A stretch of 64,000 bases of DNA from Sphaerotilus natans (GCF_900156335.1 NZ_FTMZ01000004.1:248001-312000), one strand, 5' to 3'; shown: positions 1 to 9,825, numbered from the stretch's first letter. Made by a program: numbers and translations. Notes: a model not told the origin generated them from the letters alone.

Positions 1-1009
1 CGCCCTGCTCGCCGCCGAACTGGATGAAATCCTCGTAGGCGATGGTCTGGGCGCGGATGAAGCCGCGCTCGAAGTCGCCGTGAATGACGCCGGCGGCCTG
101 CGGCGCGGTGTCGCCGACGCGGATGGTCCAGGCGCGCACTTCCTTCACGCCCGCGGTGAAGTAGGTCTGCAGGCCCAGCAGGCGGAAGCCGGCGCGGATC
201 AGGCGATTCAGGCCCGGCTCGTCCTGACCCATCTCGGCCAGGAACATCGCGCGGTCCTCGTCGTCCATTTCCGACAGATCGGCCTCGGTCTTGGCGCAGA
301 TCGCCACCACCGGCGCCTTCTGGGCCTCGGCGTAGGCCTTCAGGCGGTCGAGCAGCGGATTGTTCTCGAAGCCGTCTTCCGACACGTTGCCGACGAACAT
401 CGCCGGCTTGGCGGTGATCAGGCACAGCGGCTTGAGGATGAGGCGCTCTTCCTTGCTGAAGTCGATCGAGCGCACCGGCTGCGCCTGGTCCAGCGCGGCC
501 TGGCACTTCTCGAGCACCTTCACCAGCGCGGCGGCTTCCTTGTCGTTGCCCGAGCGCGCGGCCTTGAGCGAGCGCTGCAGCGTCTTCTCGACCGTGCCCA
601 GGTCGGCCAGGCACAGCTCGGTCTGGATGACCTCGATGTCGGCGATCGGGTCGACGCGGCCGGCAACGTGGATGACGTTGTCGTCCTCGAAGCAGCGCAC
701 CACGTTCACGATCGCGTCGGTCTCGCGGATGTGGCTCAGGAACTGGTTGCCCAGGCCCTCGCCCTTGGACGCGCCCGCCACCAGACCGGCGATGTCGACG
801 AACTCGACGATGGCCGGCAGGATGCGCTCGGGCTTGACGATCGCGGCCAGGCCGTTCAGGCGCGGATCAGGCACCTCGACCACGCCGACATTGGGCTCGA
901 TGGTGCAGAACGGATAGTTCTCGGCGGCGATGCCGGCCTTGGTCAGGGCGTTGAAGAGGGTGGACTTGCCGACGTTGGGCAGACCGACGATGCCGCACTT
1001 GAGGCTCAT
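1..1009 (-). CDS. ychF: Redox/ribosome-associated ATPase YchF (3' end outside window)
   Basis: YchF is an Obg-related P-loop NTPase that prefers ATP and binds ribosomes. The protein begins [17 protein letters not shown], so the P-loop lies at residues 9-17. A DIAGL Walker B/G3 motif and a FVGNVSED segment follow; the latter is the YchF-type replacement (NxxE) of the usual GTPase NKxD motif. The last visible residues, [12 protein letters not shown], belong to the C-terminal TGS domain. About 336 residues are present and roughly 27 C-terminal residues lie beyond base 1. The ATG at 1009 gives the canonical N-terminus. The gene is transcribed leftwards, alone in the visible part. Confidence 0.97.
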   Translation of the reverse strand, partial: MSLKCGIVGLPNVGKSTLFNALTKAGIAAENYPFCTIEPNVGVVEVPDPRLNGLAAIVKPERILPAIVEFVDIAGLVAGASKGEGLGNQFLSHIRETDAIVNVVRCFEDDNVIHVAGRVDPIADIEVIQTELCLADLGTVEKTLQRSLKAARSGNDKEAAALVKVLEKCQAALDQAQPVRSIDFSKEERLILKPLCLITAKPAMFVGNVSEDGFENNPLLDRLKAYAEAQKAPVVAICAKTEADLSEMDDEDRAMFLAEMGQDEPGLNRLIRAGFRLLGLQTYFTAGVKEVRAWTIRVGDTAPQAAGVIHGDFERGFIRAQTIAYEDFIQFGGEQG

Positions 1010-1080
1010 GGTGGAAATCTCTTGAAGGGGGCACGGCCGGGCCGCGCAAAAGGATGCGCGATTGTAGAGGCGCGGTCCGC

Positions 1081-1995
1081 TCAGAAACGCACCGTGCCGC
1101 GCCCGCCCTGCCCCACCGCCAGCCGCCGCCCGACGCCCTCGACGATGACCGCGTTCATGCCGAAGCTGATCGCGCCGCCGACGCGCGGATCGGCCCGGTA
1201 GCCCGCCAGCGTGTCGCCGGGCTCCTGGCCGGGCACGGCGGTGTCGGGGTCGATGTTCGGGATCGGGCAGCGCGGGCAGGGCTTGACCAGGCGCAGCACC
1301 ACCGGGCCGTCGGGCGTGGCGATGTGCAGCGCGTCGAGGTGGTCCTCGGCATGCGCGTCCAGGCCGGACAGCACCAGATTGGGGCGGAAGCGCTGCATCG
1401 TCACCGCCGGCTGCCCGCGTGCGGCCAGGCGGCGGTTGAGCTCGTCGAGCGCCGCCTGCGACACCACCAGGACGGGATAGCCGTCGGAGAAGGCATTCTC
1501 GGCTTCGATCTCGCCGGTCCACTTGCGGCTGGAGAGCCGGCGCTGGCCGGCCTCGAAGCGCACCGCCCGCACCGGCTCGCCCAGGCATTGGCTGAACCAG
1601 CGCGCCGCGCCCGGACCGGCCGAGCGCGCCGCGACCTCGTCATCCCAGACCCGCACCCGCAGCCGCTCGCCCAGCGGCTCGGCCGGCAGCGTCAGTGGCG
1701 CGAGGCCCGGCGCCTGCACCTGCAGGCTGCCGTCGGCCGCGACCACCGGGCGGATCAGCGCCATGCGCGGGTGTTCGCGCTGCGAGACGAACTCGCCGTC
1801 CGCGTCGACCAGCATCCACTCGCGGTCGCCGGCCAGACCGGTGGCGGCCAGCCGAGCCTCGGGCACGCTCAGGCCTGCGCAGGACTTGACCGGATGCAGG
1901 TGCAGCGCGGCCACGGTGAAGGCGCTGCTGCCGTCATCAGCGCCATCGTCAGCGCCGTCGGCATCGAAGGGGGCGGAGGTGTCGGGGAAAGGCAT
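1081..1995 (-). CDS. MOSC-domain protein (YcbX-like)
   Basis: 304 residues. The N-terminal MOSC beta-barrel domain (about residues 28-150) contains the typical [10 protein letters not shown] segment. The C-terminal MOSC domain ends with [13 protein letters not shown] (Cys240, Cys243). This layout is that of the YcbX/mARC group, molybdenum-cofactor proteins that reduce N-hydroxylated compounds, often with a ferredoxin domain or partner. No 2Fe-2S ferredoxin domain is fused here, so the electron donor must be separate. The ATG at 1995 was chosen because the longer reading frame runs back into the divergent hydroxylase gene and adds residues unlike the family. A short acidic Asp-rich tract (residues 11-21) precedes the domain. 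Family is clear; the substrate is unknown. Confidence 0.88.
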   Translation of the reverse strand: MPFPDTSAPFDADGADDGADDGSSAFTVAALHLHPVKSCAGLSVPEARLAATGLAGDREWMLVDADGEFVSQREHPRMALIRPVVAADGSLQVQAPGLAPLTLPAEPLGERLRVRVWDDEVAARSAGPGAARWFSQCLGEPVRAVRFEAGQRRLSSRKWTGEIEAENAFSDGYPVLVVSQAALDELNRRLAARGQPAVTMQRFRPNLVLSGLDAHAEDHLDALHIATPDGPVVLRLVKPCPRCPIPNIDPDTAVPGQEPGDTLAGYRADPRVGGAISFGMNAVIVEGVGRRLAVGQGGRGTVRF

Positions 1996-2038
1996 TGTCG
2001 GGATCTCGGTCGGGCTGTTCCTACAATCTTGCCCCATC

Positions 2039-3205
2039 ATGCTCGTGCCCCCCTTCGCCTCCAGTCCGACCGGCTCCGGACATTCCTCCGCCTCGACGCT
2101 CGATGTGCTGATCCGCGGTGGCGGCCCGGTCGGCACCAGCCTGGCGCTGGCGCTGTCGCGCGAGGGCCTGAAGGTCGGCCTGCTGGCCGCGCCGCCCCGG
2201 CGCGACGCCCCGCCCGACGTGCGCACCTATGCGCTCAATGCCGGCGCGGTGGCGCTGCTGCGCGAGCTGCGGGTCTGGGATGCGCTGCCCGAGGACGCCC
2301 GCACCGCGGTGAGCGACATGCAGATCCGCGGCGACGACGGCGGCGCGCTGGAATTCAGCGCTTGGCAGCAGGGCGTGGCCGAGCTGGCCTGGATCGTCGA
2401 CGCCGCGGCGCTGGAGCAGGTGCTCGGCGAGGCGCTGCGCTTCGCCCCCCATGTTCAACGCCTGACGCAGCCCGCGCCGGCCGCGCTGACCGCCATCTGC
2501 GAGGGCCGCGACTCGGCCACCCGCGAGGCGCTGGGCGCCGGCTTCGAGGCCTTTGCCTACGGCCACCTCGGCGTGGCGGCGCGGCTGGTCAGCGACCAGC
2601 CCCACCACGGCGTGGCACGGCAGTGGTTCCGCCACCCCGACATCCTGGCGCTGCTGCCCTTCGACCGGCCGCAGGCCGGCCACGGCTACGGCCTGGTCTG
2701 GTCGCTGCCGCAGGACGAGGCCGAGCAGGTGATGGCGCTGTCCGACGAGGACTTCGCCGCGCGGCTGCAGGACGCCACCGGCGGCGCGGCCGGCACGCTG
2801 ACGGTGGCCTCGCCGCGCGCAGCCTGGCCGCTGCGGGTCGGGCAGGCCGCGCGCTGGTGCGGCCCCGGCTGGGTGCTGCTGGGCGATGCGGCGCATGCGG
2901 TGCATCCGCTGGCCGGTCAGGGCCTGAACCTGGGGCTGGCCGATGTGCGGGTGCTGGCACAGGTGCTGGTCGAGGCGCGGCGCAGCGCGCCGTGGCGCCC
3001 GCTCGGCGACGAGCGCGTGCTGCGCCGCTACGCCCGCGAGCGCAGCGTGCCGACGCTGGCGATGAGCCGGCTGACCGACGGCCTGCTGCACCTGTTCGCG
3101 CAGCCCGCGCCGCCGCTGAGGGAACTGCGCAACCACGGAATGACTCTGGTCCAGCAGCTCGGCCCGCTCAAGCGCTGGCTGACCGCCCGGGCGCTCGACG
3201 CCTGA
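2039..3205 (+). CDS. UbiH/UbiF-family FAD-dependent hydroxylase
   Basis: 388-residue flavoprotein monooxygenase of the ubiquinone-hydroxylase group, which adds a ring hydroxyl during ubiquinone synthesis. The FAD dinucleotide-binding motif RGGGPVG lies at residues 26-32, and the second FAD/NADPH motif appears as LLGDAAHAVHPLAGQGLNLGLADV near residue 285, a UbiH/VisC signature. The ATG at 2039 leaves 43 bp to the divergent MOSC gene; an upstream extension would run through that gene. The dsbC-like gene follows 56 bp downstream on the same strand. Sequence alone does not show which ring position (UbiH, UbiF or UbiI-type) is hydroxylated. Confidence 0.9.
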   Translation: MLVPPFASSPTGSGHSSASTLDVLIRGGGPVGTSLALALSREGLKVGLLAAPPRRDAPPDVRTYALNAGAVALLRELRVWDALPEDARTAVSDMQIRGDDGGALEFSAWQQGVAELAWIVDAAALEQVLGEALRFAPHVQRLTQPAPAALTAICEGRDSATREALGAGFEAFAYGHLGVAARLVSDQPHHGVARQWFRHPDILALLPFDRPQAGHGYGLVWSLPQDEAEQVMALSDEDFAARLQDATGGAAGTLTVASPRAAWPLRVGQAARWCGPGWVLLGDAAHAVHPLAGQGLNLGLADVRVLAQVLVEARRSAPWRPLGDERVLRRYARERSVPTLAMSRLTDGLLHLFAQPAPPLRELRNHGMTLVQQLGPLKRWLTARALDA

Positions 3206-3261
3206 CCTCCCGGCCCTCCGCCCTCTGGCCTCTCCCGCACCGATCCCACCAAGGACAATCC

Positions 3262-4011
3262 ATGAAGCTGCCGCGCCCTGCTTTCCCCGCCTTCGCCACC
3301 GGCCTCGGCGCCCTGGCGCTGGCCCTGCTCGCGGCCGCGCCGGCCGCGCGGGCCGACGAGAACGTCATCCGCAAGACCCTGGCCGAGCGCTTCCAGAACC
3401 TGCCGAAGATCGACGAGGTGCGCCCGGCGCCGGTGGCCGGCCTGTGGGAGCTGCGCATCGGCACCGAGGTGATGTACACCGACGCCAAGGGCGCCTACCT
3501 GATCCAGGGCTCGATCATCGACACCGCCACCCGCAAGGACCTGACGCAGGAGCGCATCGACAAGCTGACCGCGATCGACTTCGCCTCGCTGCCGCTGAAG
3601 GACGCCATCGTCTGGAAGAACGGCACCGGCAAGCGCCGCATCGCCGTCTTCGGCGATCCGAACTGCGGCTACTGCAAGCGGCTGGAGAAGGACCTGATCA
3701 ACGTGAAGGACGTGACGGTCTACAACTTCGTCATCCCGATCCTGGGCGGCGACTCGGCCGAGAAGGCCCGCTCGATCTGGTGCGCCAAGGACAGCACCGC
3801 CGCCTGGCGCGGCTGGATGGTCGACGGCGTCGCCCCGCCGCGCACGATGGGCCAGTGCGACGCCTCGGCCATCGAGCGCAACGCGGCGCTGGCGCGCAAG
3901 CACAAGGTCAACGGCACGCCGGCGATCGTCTTCGAGGACGGCACCCGCGCGCCCGGCGCGATTCCCGCCGCCGAGATCGAGCGCCGGCTGGCCGCGCTGG
4001 CCAAGTCCTGA
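3262..4011 (+). CDS. dsbC: DsbC-family periplasmic disulfide isomerase
   Basis: 249 residues. A signal peptide (about residues 1-30, ending ARA before DENVIRK) directs it to the periplasm. An N-terminal DsbC dimerisation domain (about 31-100) precedes a thioredoxin-fold domain with the catalytic CGYC at residues 135-138. The cis-proline loop is NGTPAIVF. DsbC proteins reshuffle incorrect disulfides and are kept reduced by DsbD. Length and domain order match E. coli DsbC. The ATG at 3262 is the only start that gives a normal signal peptide; a longer in-frame extension runs back through the UbiH-like gene. It converges on the CAP-domain gene with only 7 bp between the stop codons. Confidence 0.93.
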   Translation: MKLPRPAFPAFATGLGALALALLAAAPAARADENVIRKTLAERFQNLPKIDEVRPAPVAGLWELRIGTEVMYTDAKGAYLIQGSIIDTATRKDLTQERIDKLTAIDFASLPLKDAIVWKNGTGKRRIAVFGDPNCGYCKRLEKDLINVKDVTVYNFVIPILGGDSAEKARSIWCAKDSTAAWRGWMVDGVAPPRTMGQCDASAIERNAALARKHKVNGTPAIVFEDGTRAPGAIPAAEIERRLAALAKS

Positions 4012-4018
4012 AGCCGGC

Positions 4019-4549
4019 TCAGCCGAGCCGGTACTGGCAGATCCAGACCTGATCGAGCGCCGGGCAGACCAGCCGCGCGCAGCCGACCTCGCGCGCGGCC
4101 GGCGCGACCAGCTGCTGGTAGTGGCTGCAGACCCGGCCCGGCCGGCACTGGCGCGTCTCGGGATCCAGATCGGCGCCCTGCTGCGCCCACTGGTCGACGA
4201 CATAGACCGGATCCAGCGGCTGCAGCGCGGTGCGGCCGTCCTTCCAGCGGTAGGCGCTGGACCAGTACATGTTCTCGCCGATGTGCAGGTCCGGGCTGGG
4301 CTGGGCCTCGCAGGGCTGGCCGCGACCGCGCTCGAGCTGCAGCGCCCACTGCCCGGCCGCACGCGCCATCTCGTCCGACCAGGTCAGCGGCCGCACCCCG
4401 GCATGCAGGCGCCACTCGTTGTGGCGCTGCAGCATCGCCTGGCGCGCCTCGGACGGCAGCACGGCGCGTTCGCCGGCAGAAGGCGCCGCCATGACCGGCG
4501 AGCACAGAGCGGACAGCAGGACCAGGGCAGGAAGAAAGCGCGGCAGCAC
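4019..4549 (-). CDS. Secreted CAP (SCP/PR-1) domain protein
   Basis: 176 residues from the GTG at 4549, which has a GAGG ribosome-binding site 6 bp upstream and starts directly with a signal peptide (MLPRFLPALVLLSALCSPVMA). An earlier GTG at 4576 is possible but badly spaced. The mature part is one CAP domain: QRHNEWRLHAGVRPLTW, HIGENMYWSS, SHYQQLVAPAAREVGCARLVC and a terminal WICQYRLG, with the His and Glu residues that line the CAP cavity and several cysteines for disulfides. It resembles eukaryotic PR-1 proteins more than the cysteine-free bacterial CAP domains. Function in bacteria is unsettled (lipid or glycan binding has been proposed for the family). It faces DsbC tail to tail. Confidence 0.85.
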   Translation of the reverse strand: MLPRFLPALVLLSALCSPVMAAPSAGERAVLPSEARQAMLQRHNEWRLHAGVRPLTWSDEMARAAGQWALQLERGRGQPCEAQPSPDLHIGENMYWSSAYRWKDGRTALQPLDPVYVVDQWAQQGADLDPETRQCRPGRVCSHYQQLVAPAAREVGCARLVCPALDQVWICQYRLG

Positions 4550-4690
4550 GGCAGACCTCGGCGAGGCCGATCGCACCTCCGGCGGATCGGCAGGACAAAA
4601 GCCGCCACTATAGTGACGGATTTATCATTTCAATCGCCGAAAAAACGCAGCACCGCACCGTACCGCGGCGAGCCGCGTCGAACCGCCCGT

Positions 4691-5497
4691 TCAGCGGTGG
4701 GTGAAGCCCGGTGCGCGCTTCTCGAGGAAGGCGCCCATGCCCTCCTTCTGGTCGGCGCTGGAGAACAGCGCGTGGAACAGCCGGCGCTCGAACAGCAGCC
4801 CTTCCGACAGCGGCGACTCGAAGGCGCGGTCGACGCTTTCCTTGGTCGCCATCAGCGCCAGCAGCGAGTAGCCGCACATCGCCTCGGCGGCCTTGGTGGC
4901 CTCGGCATGCAGCTCGGCCAGCGGCACGACCCGCGAGACCAGGCCGGCACGCTCGGCCTCGGTCGCGTCCATCATGCGGCCGGTCAGCGCCAGGTCCATC
5001 GCCTTGCTCTTGCCCACCGCGCGCGGCAGGCGCTGCGTGCCACCGGCGCCGGGAATGATGCCCAGCTTGATCTCGGGCTGGCCGAAGCGGGCGTTGTCGG
5101 CCGCGATGATGAAGTCGCAGGCCATCGCCACCTCGCAGCCCCCGCCCAGCGCAAAGCCCGAGACCGCCGCGATGATCGGCTTGCGCACCTGGCGGATGGT
5201 GTCCCAGTTGCGCGAGATCAGGCCCTTGCGGAAGGCGTTCGGGAAGTCGAACGGATGCATGACCAAGATGTCGGCGCCGGCGGCAAAGGCCTTCTCGCTG
5301 CCGGTCACGACGATGCAGGCCACCGTGTCGTCGGCATCGAAGGCCAGCAGCGCCTCGCCCAGCTCGTCCATCAGGCCGTCGTTGAGCGCGTTGAGCGCCT
5401 TGGGCCGGTTCAGCGTGATCCAGCCATAGGACAGCGCGTTGGCGCCGCTGCCCGGGCGGGTCTCGACAAGGATGTTCTCGTAGGTGCGTTCGGTCAT
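4691..5497 (-). CDS. Enoyl-CoA hydratase (crotonase family)
   Basis: 268 residues. It hydrates trans-2-enoyl-CoA in beta-oxidation or phenylacetate/amino-acid degradation. The oxyanion-hole segments are KAFAAGADI and [13 protein letters not shown]. Both catalytic glutamates of true hydratases are present, in GGGCEVA and in GQPEIKLG, and the [11 protein letters not shown] segment is intact, so this is an active hydratase rather than an isomerase-type relative. The ATG at 5497 ([10 protein letters not shown]) matches family N-termini; the upstream extension to 5557 does not. It is isolated from other fatty-acid genes, so the physiological substrate cannot be read from context. Confidence 0.93.
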   Translation of the reverse strand: MTERTYENILVETRPGSGANALSYGWITLNRPKALNALNDGLMDELGEALLAFDADDTVACIVVTGSEKAFAAGADILVMHPFDFPNAFRKGLISRNWDTIRQVRKPIIAAVSGFALGGGCEVAMACDFIIAADNARFGQPEIKLGIIPGAGGTQRLPRAVGKSKAMDLALTGRMMDATEAERAGLVSRVVPLAELHAEATKAAEAMCGYSLLALMATKESVDRAFESPLSEGLLFERRLFHALFSSADQKEGMGAFLEKRAPGFTHR

Positions 5498-5587
5498 CGC
5501 GGGAGATCCTGAGCGAAGTGGACGGGAGACGGGGAACGGCACAGCACCATGCTGCACCGCAGCAGCCGGGACTATAGAACGACCGTG

Positions 5588-6763
5588 CTATTTTGTCGCT
5601 GCGGGCGAACCCGCCTGCTGCGGCACCTCCGACAGCCGCAGGTCGAGCCAGGTGCTGGCGTCCTGCTCGATGCGGATGCGCACCGGCAGCATCTGCAGCG
5701 TCGGCGCATACCAGATCTGCGCGCTCAGGATGCTGCCGCCGCGGCGCACCGCCTCGGCCGCCGCCTCGGGCAGTGCGGTGGTGATCGGCACCGGCCGCAC
5801 ATGCAGCGTCTCGAGCGGGCCCAGCGGCGTGTTCACCGGCTCGCGGGCGCCGACCTCGTAGACCCAGCGCCGCACCCGGTGCGGCAGCGCCAGGTCGAAC
5901 TCGACGCGCTCGCCAGGCTGGCGCAGTTCGGGTCGGGTCGAGAACAGCCAGACCATCTGGATGAACTGGCTGGCGCTGTCCTGCACATCGGCGCGTGCCG
6001 GCATGCGCCGGCCGTCGGCCAGCTGCACGCCCTCGCCGTCCAGGCTCATCAGCACCCGGCGGTCGCGGCCGACGATCTGGCGCGTCTCCTGCTCGTAGCG
6101 CTGCGGGCGCAGTCCCTCGGGCGTGATGCGGCCCTCGCTGCTCATGCGCCGCGACATCAGCGGCGCCAGGCTCGGCCCGACCGAGACCTCGAGATGGACC
6201 TGGTAGCGCTCGCCCGATCGCAGCCACTCGACCTGAGCCTCGCCGTGCACCTCGCCCTGGTACCAGCCGGTGAGCGTGTAGCGCAGCCGGGTCGAGACCG
6301 GCCACTCGAAGGCTGGGCCGGACGCCGCCGCCGCTGGAGCAACCGCCGGAGCGCTCGCCGCGACCGCGATCTCCGGTGGCGCCGCCGCGACGCTGCCCGG
6401 CGCGGCCTGCGGATCGAAGTCCGGCGGCTGCGGGCCGGCCGAAGCCGGCGGGGGCTCGGCGGACACGCTGATCTCGGCGGCATCGGCCAGCAGCGGCGCG
6501 GAAGCCGGTGCTTCGGGCCGATCCGGCAGCTGTGCGGGTGCAGCCGGTGCGGCCTGCGGGCGGGCCGCCGGCCGGGGCGCAGCGGCGGCAGCCAGCGGCG
6601 GCTGGCTCTGGACGATCTCGCGGGTGTAGACCGCCGACAGGCGCTCGATCGCCGGCTCGCTCGGTGCGGACATCTGCAGCCGCTCACCGAACCAGGCCAG
6701 CAGCAGCGCATGCAGGCCCAGGACCGCCGCGCCCAGCGCCGCCAGCCGACTCAGCCTGCGCAT
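5588..6763 (-). CDS. DUF3108 domain protein with Pro/Ala-rich linker
   Basis: 391 residues. A single hydrophobic segment near residues 7-24 is a signal anchor. Residues about 55-150 are a Pro/Ala-rich low-complexity linker that probably spans the periplasm or wall, and residues about 165-391 form a DUF3108 domain (YTLTGWYQGEVHGEAQVEW through to the C-terminus). DUF3108 proteins are envelope proteins of beta- and gammaproteobacteria with a lipocalin-like beta-rich fold; no activity is established. It lies 16 bp downstream of the M61 peptidase gene on the same strand, so the two are probably co-transcribed. Confidence 0.85.
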   Translation of the reverse strand: MRRLSRLAALGAAVLGLHALLLAWFGERLQMSAPSEPAIERLSAVYTREIVQSQPPLAAAAAPRPAARPQAAPAAPAQLPDRPEAPASAPLLADAAEISVSAEPPPASAGPQPPDFDPQAAPGSVAAAPPEIAVAASAPAVAPAAAASGPAFEWPVSTRLRYTLTGWYQGEVHGEAQVEWLRSGERYQVHLEVSVGPSLAPLMSRRMSSEGRITPEGLRPQRYEQETRQIVGRDRRVLMSLDGEGVQLADGRRMPARADVQDSASQFIQMVWLFSTRPELRQPGERVEFDLALPHRVRRWVYEVGAREPVNTPLGPLETLHVRPVPITTALPEAAAEAVRRGGSILSAQIWYAPTLQMLPVRIRIEQDASTWLDLRLSEVPQQAGSPAATK

Positions 6764-6779
6764 CGGGACATCGCGCAGC

Positions 6780-8519
6780 TCAGGCGCCGGCGCGCGTCAG
6801 CCACGCCTCGCGGCGGCGACGCACCGCCGCCGCCGGCTTGCCCTGCAGCGACAGCGCCACCGCGCCCTCGACCTCGCGCCCGGCCGGCAGCGTCAGGCGC
6901 AGCAGCCGACGGTCACGCGCCACCAGCAGCGGCAGCGCCTGTTCGAAGGCGCCGTAGAGCGTGAGGTCTTCCGGCTTGACGACGCGCCAGTCGCCCAGCG
7001 CCAGGATCTCGTCGCCCGCCGACAGGCCGGCGGCCTCGGCCAGCCCGCCCGAGAGCACCGCCTGCACCTTCAGACCGGCGGCCGCCTCGTTCAGGCGCGC
7101 GCCCAGGCGCTGCTGCAGCAGCGGGCGCTCGCGGCGCAGGTCGACGCCCAGCGCGGGCAGCAGCTCGGCCAGCGGCAGGTCCTCGGTGCCGTGCACCCAG
7201 GCGGCGATCTCGGGGGCGAAGTCGCGCCGGCCCACGCGGCGCAGCGCGGCCAGGATGTCGTCCTCGCCGATGGGGCCGCCGCCGCTGGCGCGCCAGAGCT
7301 CGCGCATCACCTCGTCGAGCGAGCCACGCCCGGCCGCGCGCAGCGTCAGGTCCAGGCACAGCGCGATCTGCGCGCCCTTGGTGTAGTAGCTGACGGTAGC
7401 GTTGGCGCTGTTCTCGTCCGGGCGGTAGTACTTGACCCAGGCGTCGAAGCTGGCGGCCGCGGCGCTCTGCACCCGCCGGCCCGGCGTGCCCAGCACCTGG
7501 TTGGCGGTGCGCGCGACCAGACGCAGGTAGCGCGCCTCGTCGATCAGGCCGGTGCGCACCAGGAACAGGTCGTCGTAGTAGCTGGTGAAGCCCTCGAAGA
7601 ACCACAGCAGCCGCGTGTAGTTCTCCTGCTGCAGCGCGTAGGCGGCGAACTCGCGCGGCTTCAGGCGCTTGACGTTCCAGGTGTGGAAATACTCGTGGCT
7701 GATCAGGCCCAGCAGCGTGACGTAGCCGTCGGCGCTGCTGGCGTCGCCCCGGCGCGGCAGATCGCGGCGGGTGCAGATCAGCGCGGTGCTGTTGCGGTGC
7801 TCCAGGCCACCGTAGCCGTCGTCGGTGGCGTTGAGCATGAAGACATAGCGCTCGAAGGGCGGCGGGTCGCAGCCGTCGTCGCGGCCATGCCAGAAGCGGA
7901 TCTGCGCCTCGCAGATCTTCTTCGTGTCGGCCAGCAGGCGCTCGCCGTCGAAGCCCGGCAGGGCACCGGCGACGACGAACTCGTGCTCCGCGCCGCAGGC
8001 GGTGAAGCGGCCGCGCCAGAAGGTGCCCAGCTCGAAGGGATGGTCGATCAGCGCGTCATAGTCCGGCGCCGACCACTCGCCCGGCGCCACCTCGGGCAGG
8101 CCGGTGGCCACCTGCCAGCCCTCGGGCAAGGCGCCCAGCGTGACGCGGTGCTCGTCGGCCTCGCGGCCCTCGGCGCGCAGGAAGACGCCGGTGCCGTTGA
8201 AGAAGCCGCGCTGCGCGTCCAGCCAGGCGCAGCGCACCGAGTTGTCGAAGGCATAGACCCGCCAGCTCAGCGTCAGCGCGCCGCGTCCGCTGCAGTCGGC
8301 CTCCCAGCTGTGCTTGTCGAGCTGCGTCAGCGTCACCGCGCGGCGGCCCTGGCTGGCCTTCAGATCGCTCAGGTGGCGGGCGAACTCGCGCACCAGGTAG
8401 CTGCCCGGAATCCACGCCGGCAGCGACAGGCGCTGGCGCGGGGCCGGATGCGGCAGCGTCATCGTGACGCGGTAATGGTGGCTGCGGAGATCGTCGATCT
8501 CCAGATGAAGTCGGATCAT
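6780..8519 (-). CDS. M61-family glycyl aminopeptidase with PDZ domain
   Basis: 579 residues. N-terminal beta domain (about 1-170), thermolysin-like catalytic domain with zinc motif HEYFH at residues 275-279 and the third ligand Glu309 in FFEGFTSYY, and a C-terminal PDZ domain (about 470-560). This is the M61 family, whose characterised member from Sphingomonas releases N-terminal glycine and alanine. No signal peptide is visible at the chosen ATG (8519, MIRLHLEIDD), so it appears cytoplasmic; the in-frame extension upstream overlaps the DUF3429 gene and was discarded. It probably forms one transcription unit with the genes on either side. Confidence 0.92.
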   Translation of the reverse strand: MIRLHLEIDDLRSHHYRVTMTLPHPAPRQRLSLPAWIPGSYLVREFARHLSDLKASQGRRAVTLTQLDKHSWEADCSGRGALTLSWRVYAFDNSVRCAWLDAQRGFFNGTGVFLRAEGREADEHRVTLGALPEGWQVATGLPEVAPGEWSAPDYDALIDHPFELGTFWRGRFTACGAEHEFVVAGALPGFDGERLLADTKKICEAQIRFWHGRDDGCDPPPFERYVFMLNATDDGYGGLEHRNSTALICTRRDLPRRGDASSADGYVTLLGLISHEYFHTWNVKRLKPREFAAYALQQENYTRLLWFFEGFTSYYDDLFLVRTGLIDEARYLRLVARTANQVLGTPGRRVQSAAAASFDAWVKYYRPDENSANATVSYYTKGAQIALCLDLTLRAAGRGSLDEVMRELWRASGGGPIGEDDILAALRRVGRRDFAPEIAAWVHGTEDLPLAELLPALGVDLRRERPLLQQRLGARLNEAAAGLKVQAVLSGGLAEAAGLSAGDEILALGDWRVVKPEDLTLYGAFEQALPLLVARDRRLLRLTLPAGREVEGAVALSLQGKPAAAVRRRREAWLTRAGA

Positions 8520-8542
8520 GCGGGGCGCGGTCGGTTCGGAGA

Positions 8543-9025
8543 TCAGGCCTGGGCCGCAGCCAGGAAGCAGCTCAGCGCCGCCACCGCGGTGAGCCGGAAC
8601 CGCAGCGTCAGCCATTTCGACAGGCCGGCGGCGGGATAGACCCGCCGGTCGATCAGATAGCAGGCGATCAGCAGCACCGCCTGGATCACCAGCCCGGAGG
8701 CCGGCGGCATCACCACCGACACCCAGGCCAAGAGCGACAGCGTGACGCCGGTCCACAGCCGGCGATGCGGCACCGCCAGCACCAGCATCGCCAGCGCCCA
8801 GTGAATGCCGCCCAGGAAGGACACGATGAGGCCGGCATAGACCGCCAGCGACAGCAGCACATAGGGCTGCACGTCGGCGCGCACCACCATCGACAGCAGC
8901 GCCCCGAGACCGAAGGGCAGCAGCCCGGCATAGCCCAGGCGCAGCGCCAGCTCGTCAGGCGCGGCAGGCAGCCGCGCGGGCAGCGACGGCGGGGGATCGA
9001 CAGGCAGCAGGGGCGAGGCGGACAC
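8543..9025 (-). CDS. DUF3429 membrane protein
   Basis: 160 residues with four to five hydrophobic helices, including LALRLGYAGLLPFGLGAL, YVLLSLAVYAGLIVSFLGGIHW and GLVIQAVLLIACYLIDR. The GGIHWALAM stretch and the overall layout match DUF3429, a small inner-membrane family of proteobacteria without a known role. There is no ATG near the 5' end. A GTG at 9025 preceded by a GAG-type ribosome-binding site is preferred over a TTG at 9040. The M61 peptidase gene starts 23 bp downstream. Confidence 0.8.
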   Translation of the reverse strand: MSASPLLPVDPPPSLPARLPAAPDELALRLGYAGLLPFGLGALLSMVVRADVQPYVLLSLAVYAGLIVSFLGGIHWALAMLVLAVPHRRLWTGVTLSLLAWVSVVMPPASGLVIQAVLLIACYLIDRRVYPAAGLSKWLTLRFRLTAVAALSCFLAAAQA

Positions 9026-9114
9026 GGTGGATCTCGGCAAGGCAAGGGCGCCGCAGGGCGCGATGCCGGATTGTCACCGCAGCGGCGCGGGCGCGCACGC
9101 CGCCAGGCGGATCC

Positions 9115-9732
9115 TCAGGGCACGCACCAGCGTCCGGACAGTCCGGCGTCGCGCGCATCGAACACCGCGCGGCGATGGCCCTGCGGATCCAGGGACAACC
9201 AGTCCATGCGCTCGACCCGCAGGCGCAGCACCGCGAAGTGAGCACGCTCGGCTCGCGAGCTGTCCGCGCGCTCGGTCTCGGCCAGGCCTTCGGCCGGGGC
9301 ATCGACCTCGGTGACCGCGATGGGCTGCCCGGGACGCTGCGGCGACAGATAGTCCTGCGCGGCGCGGGTATGGCGCAGCAGCGCCCAGCGCGAGGTCACG
9401 TCCAGCCCTTCGGTGCTGACCAGGATGCGCCCGCCCAGCCGCAGCTGCCAGCCCAGCGCCCGCGACCAGCACAGCAGCTGCGCACGCGGATCGGCCTGCA
9501 GCTGGGCCACCTTGGGCGAACGTGCGTCGGTGTAGAGCAGCAGCGTGCGCGAGGCGACATCGACCTCGCGCAGCACCACGGTGCGCGCCTGCGGCCCGAA
9601 CTCCGGACAAACGGTGGCCAGCACCGGCTGGCGCCATTCATGGGCACGGTCCTGAGCGGCGCCGGCCAGCTCGCGCCATAGCGTGGCGCCCAGCGCCTCC
9701 AGCGTCGGTCCGGACAGGGATGTGGCATTCAT
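9115..9732 (-). CDS. PNPOx-like FMN-binding flavin/pyridoxamine oxidase family protein
   Basis: 205 residues with the split-barrel fold of pyridoxamine 5'-phosphate oxidases. Evidence is the N-terminal strand PVLATVCPEFGPQARTVVLREVD, the FMN-phosphate region LLLYTDARSPKVAQLQADPRAQLLCW, and the C-terminal VERMDWLSLDPQGHRRAVFD that closes the barrel. The C-terminal part differs from true PdxH, so vitamin B6 oxidation is not certain. It may be a general FMN-dependent oxidoreductase. The ATG at 9732 is followed by a normal N-terminal helix. It is separated from the M61 group by about 90 bp. Confidence 0.82.
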   Translation of the reverse strand: MNATSLSGPTLEALGATLWRELAGAAQDRAHEWRQPVLATVCPEFGPQARTVVLREVDVASRTLLLYTDARSPKVAQLQADPRAQLLCWSRALGWQLRLGGRILVSTEGLDVTSRWALLRHTRAAQDYLSPQRPGQPIAVTEVDAPAEGLAETERADSSRAERAHFAVLRLRVERMDWLSLDPQGHRRAVFDARDAGLSGRWCVP

Positions 9733-9807
9733 CGATCGACTCCAGGCAGCGCCGCCGCGGGATACAGCATCCACGGCCCCCCGGCGCTGCTGACAGCAAT
9801 GAACAGT

Positions 9808-9825
9808 GTCCGGCAAGTACCGGAC
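9808..9825. promoter_or_regulatory. Perfect 18-bp inverted repeat in the PNPOx/DUF4148 divergent region
   Basis: GTCCGG, six bases, then CCGGAC form a perfect inverted repeat 76 bp upstream of the leftward PNPOx-like gene and about 140 bp upstream of the DUF4148 gene. It could be an operator for either gene or a hairpin. No T-run follows, so it is not a normal terminator. Which protein would bind it cannot be told. Confidence 0.4.
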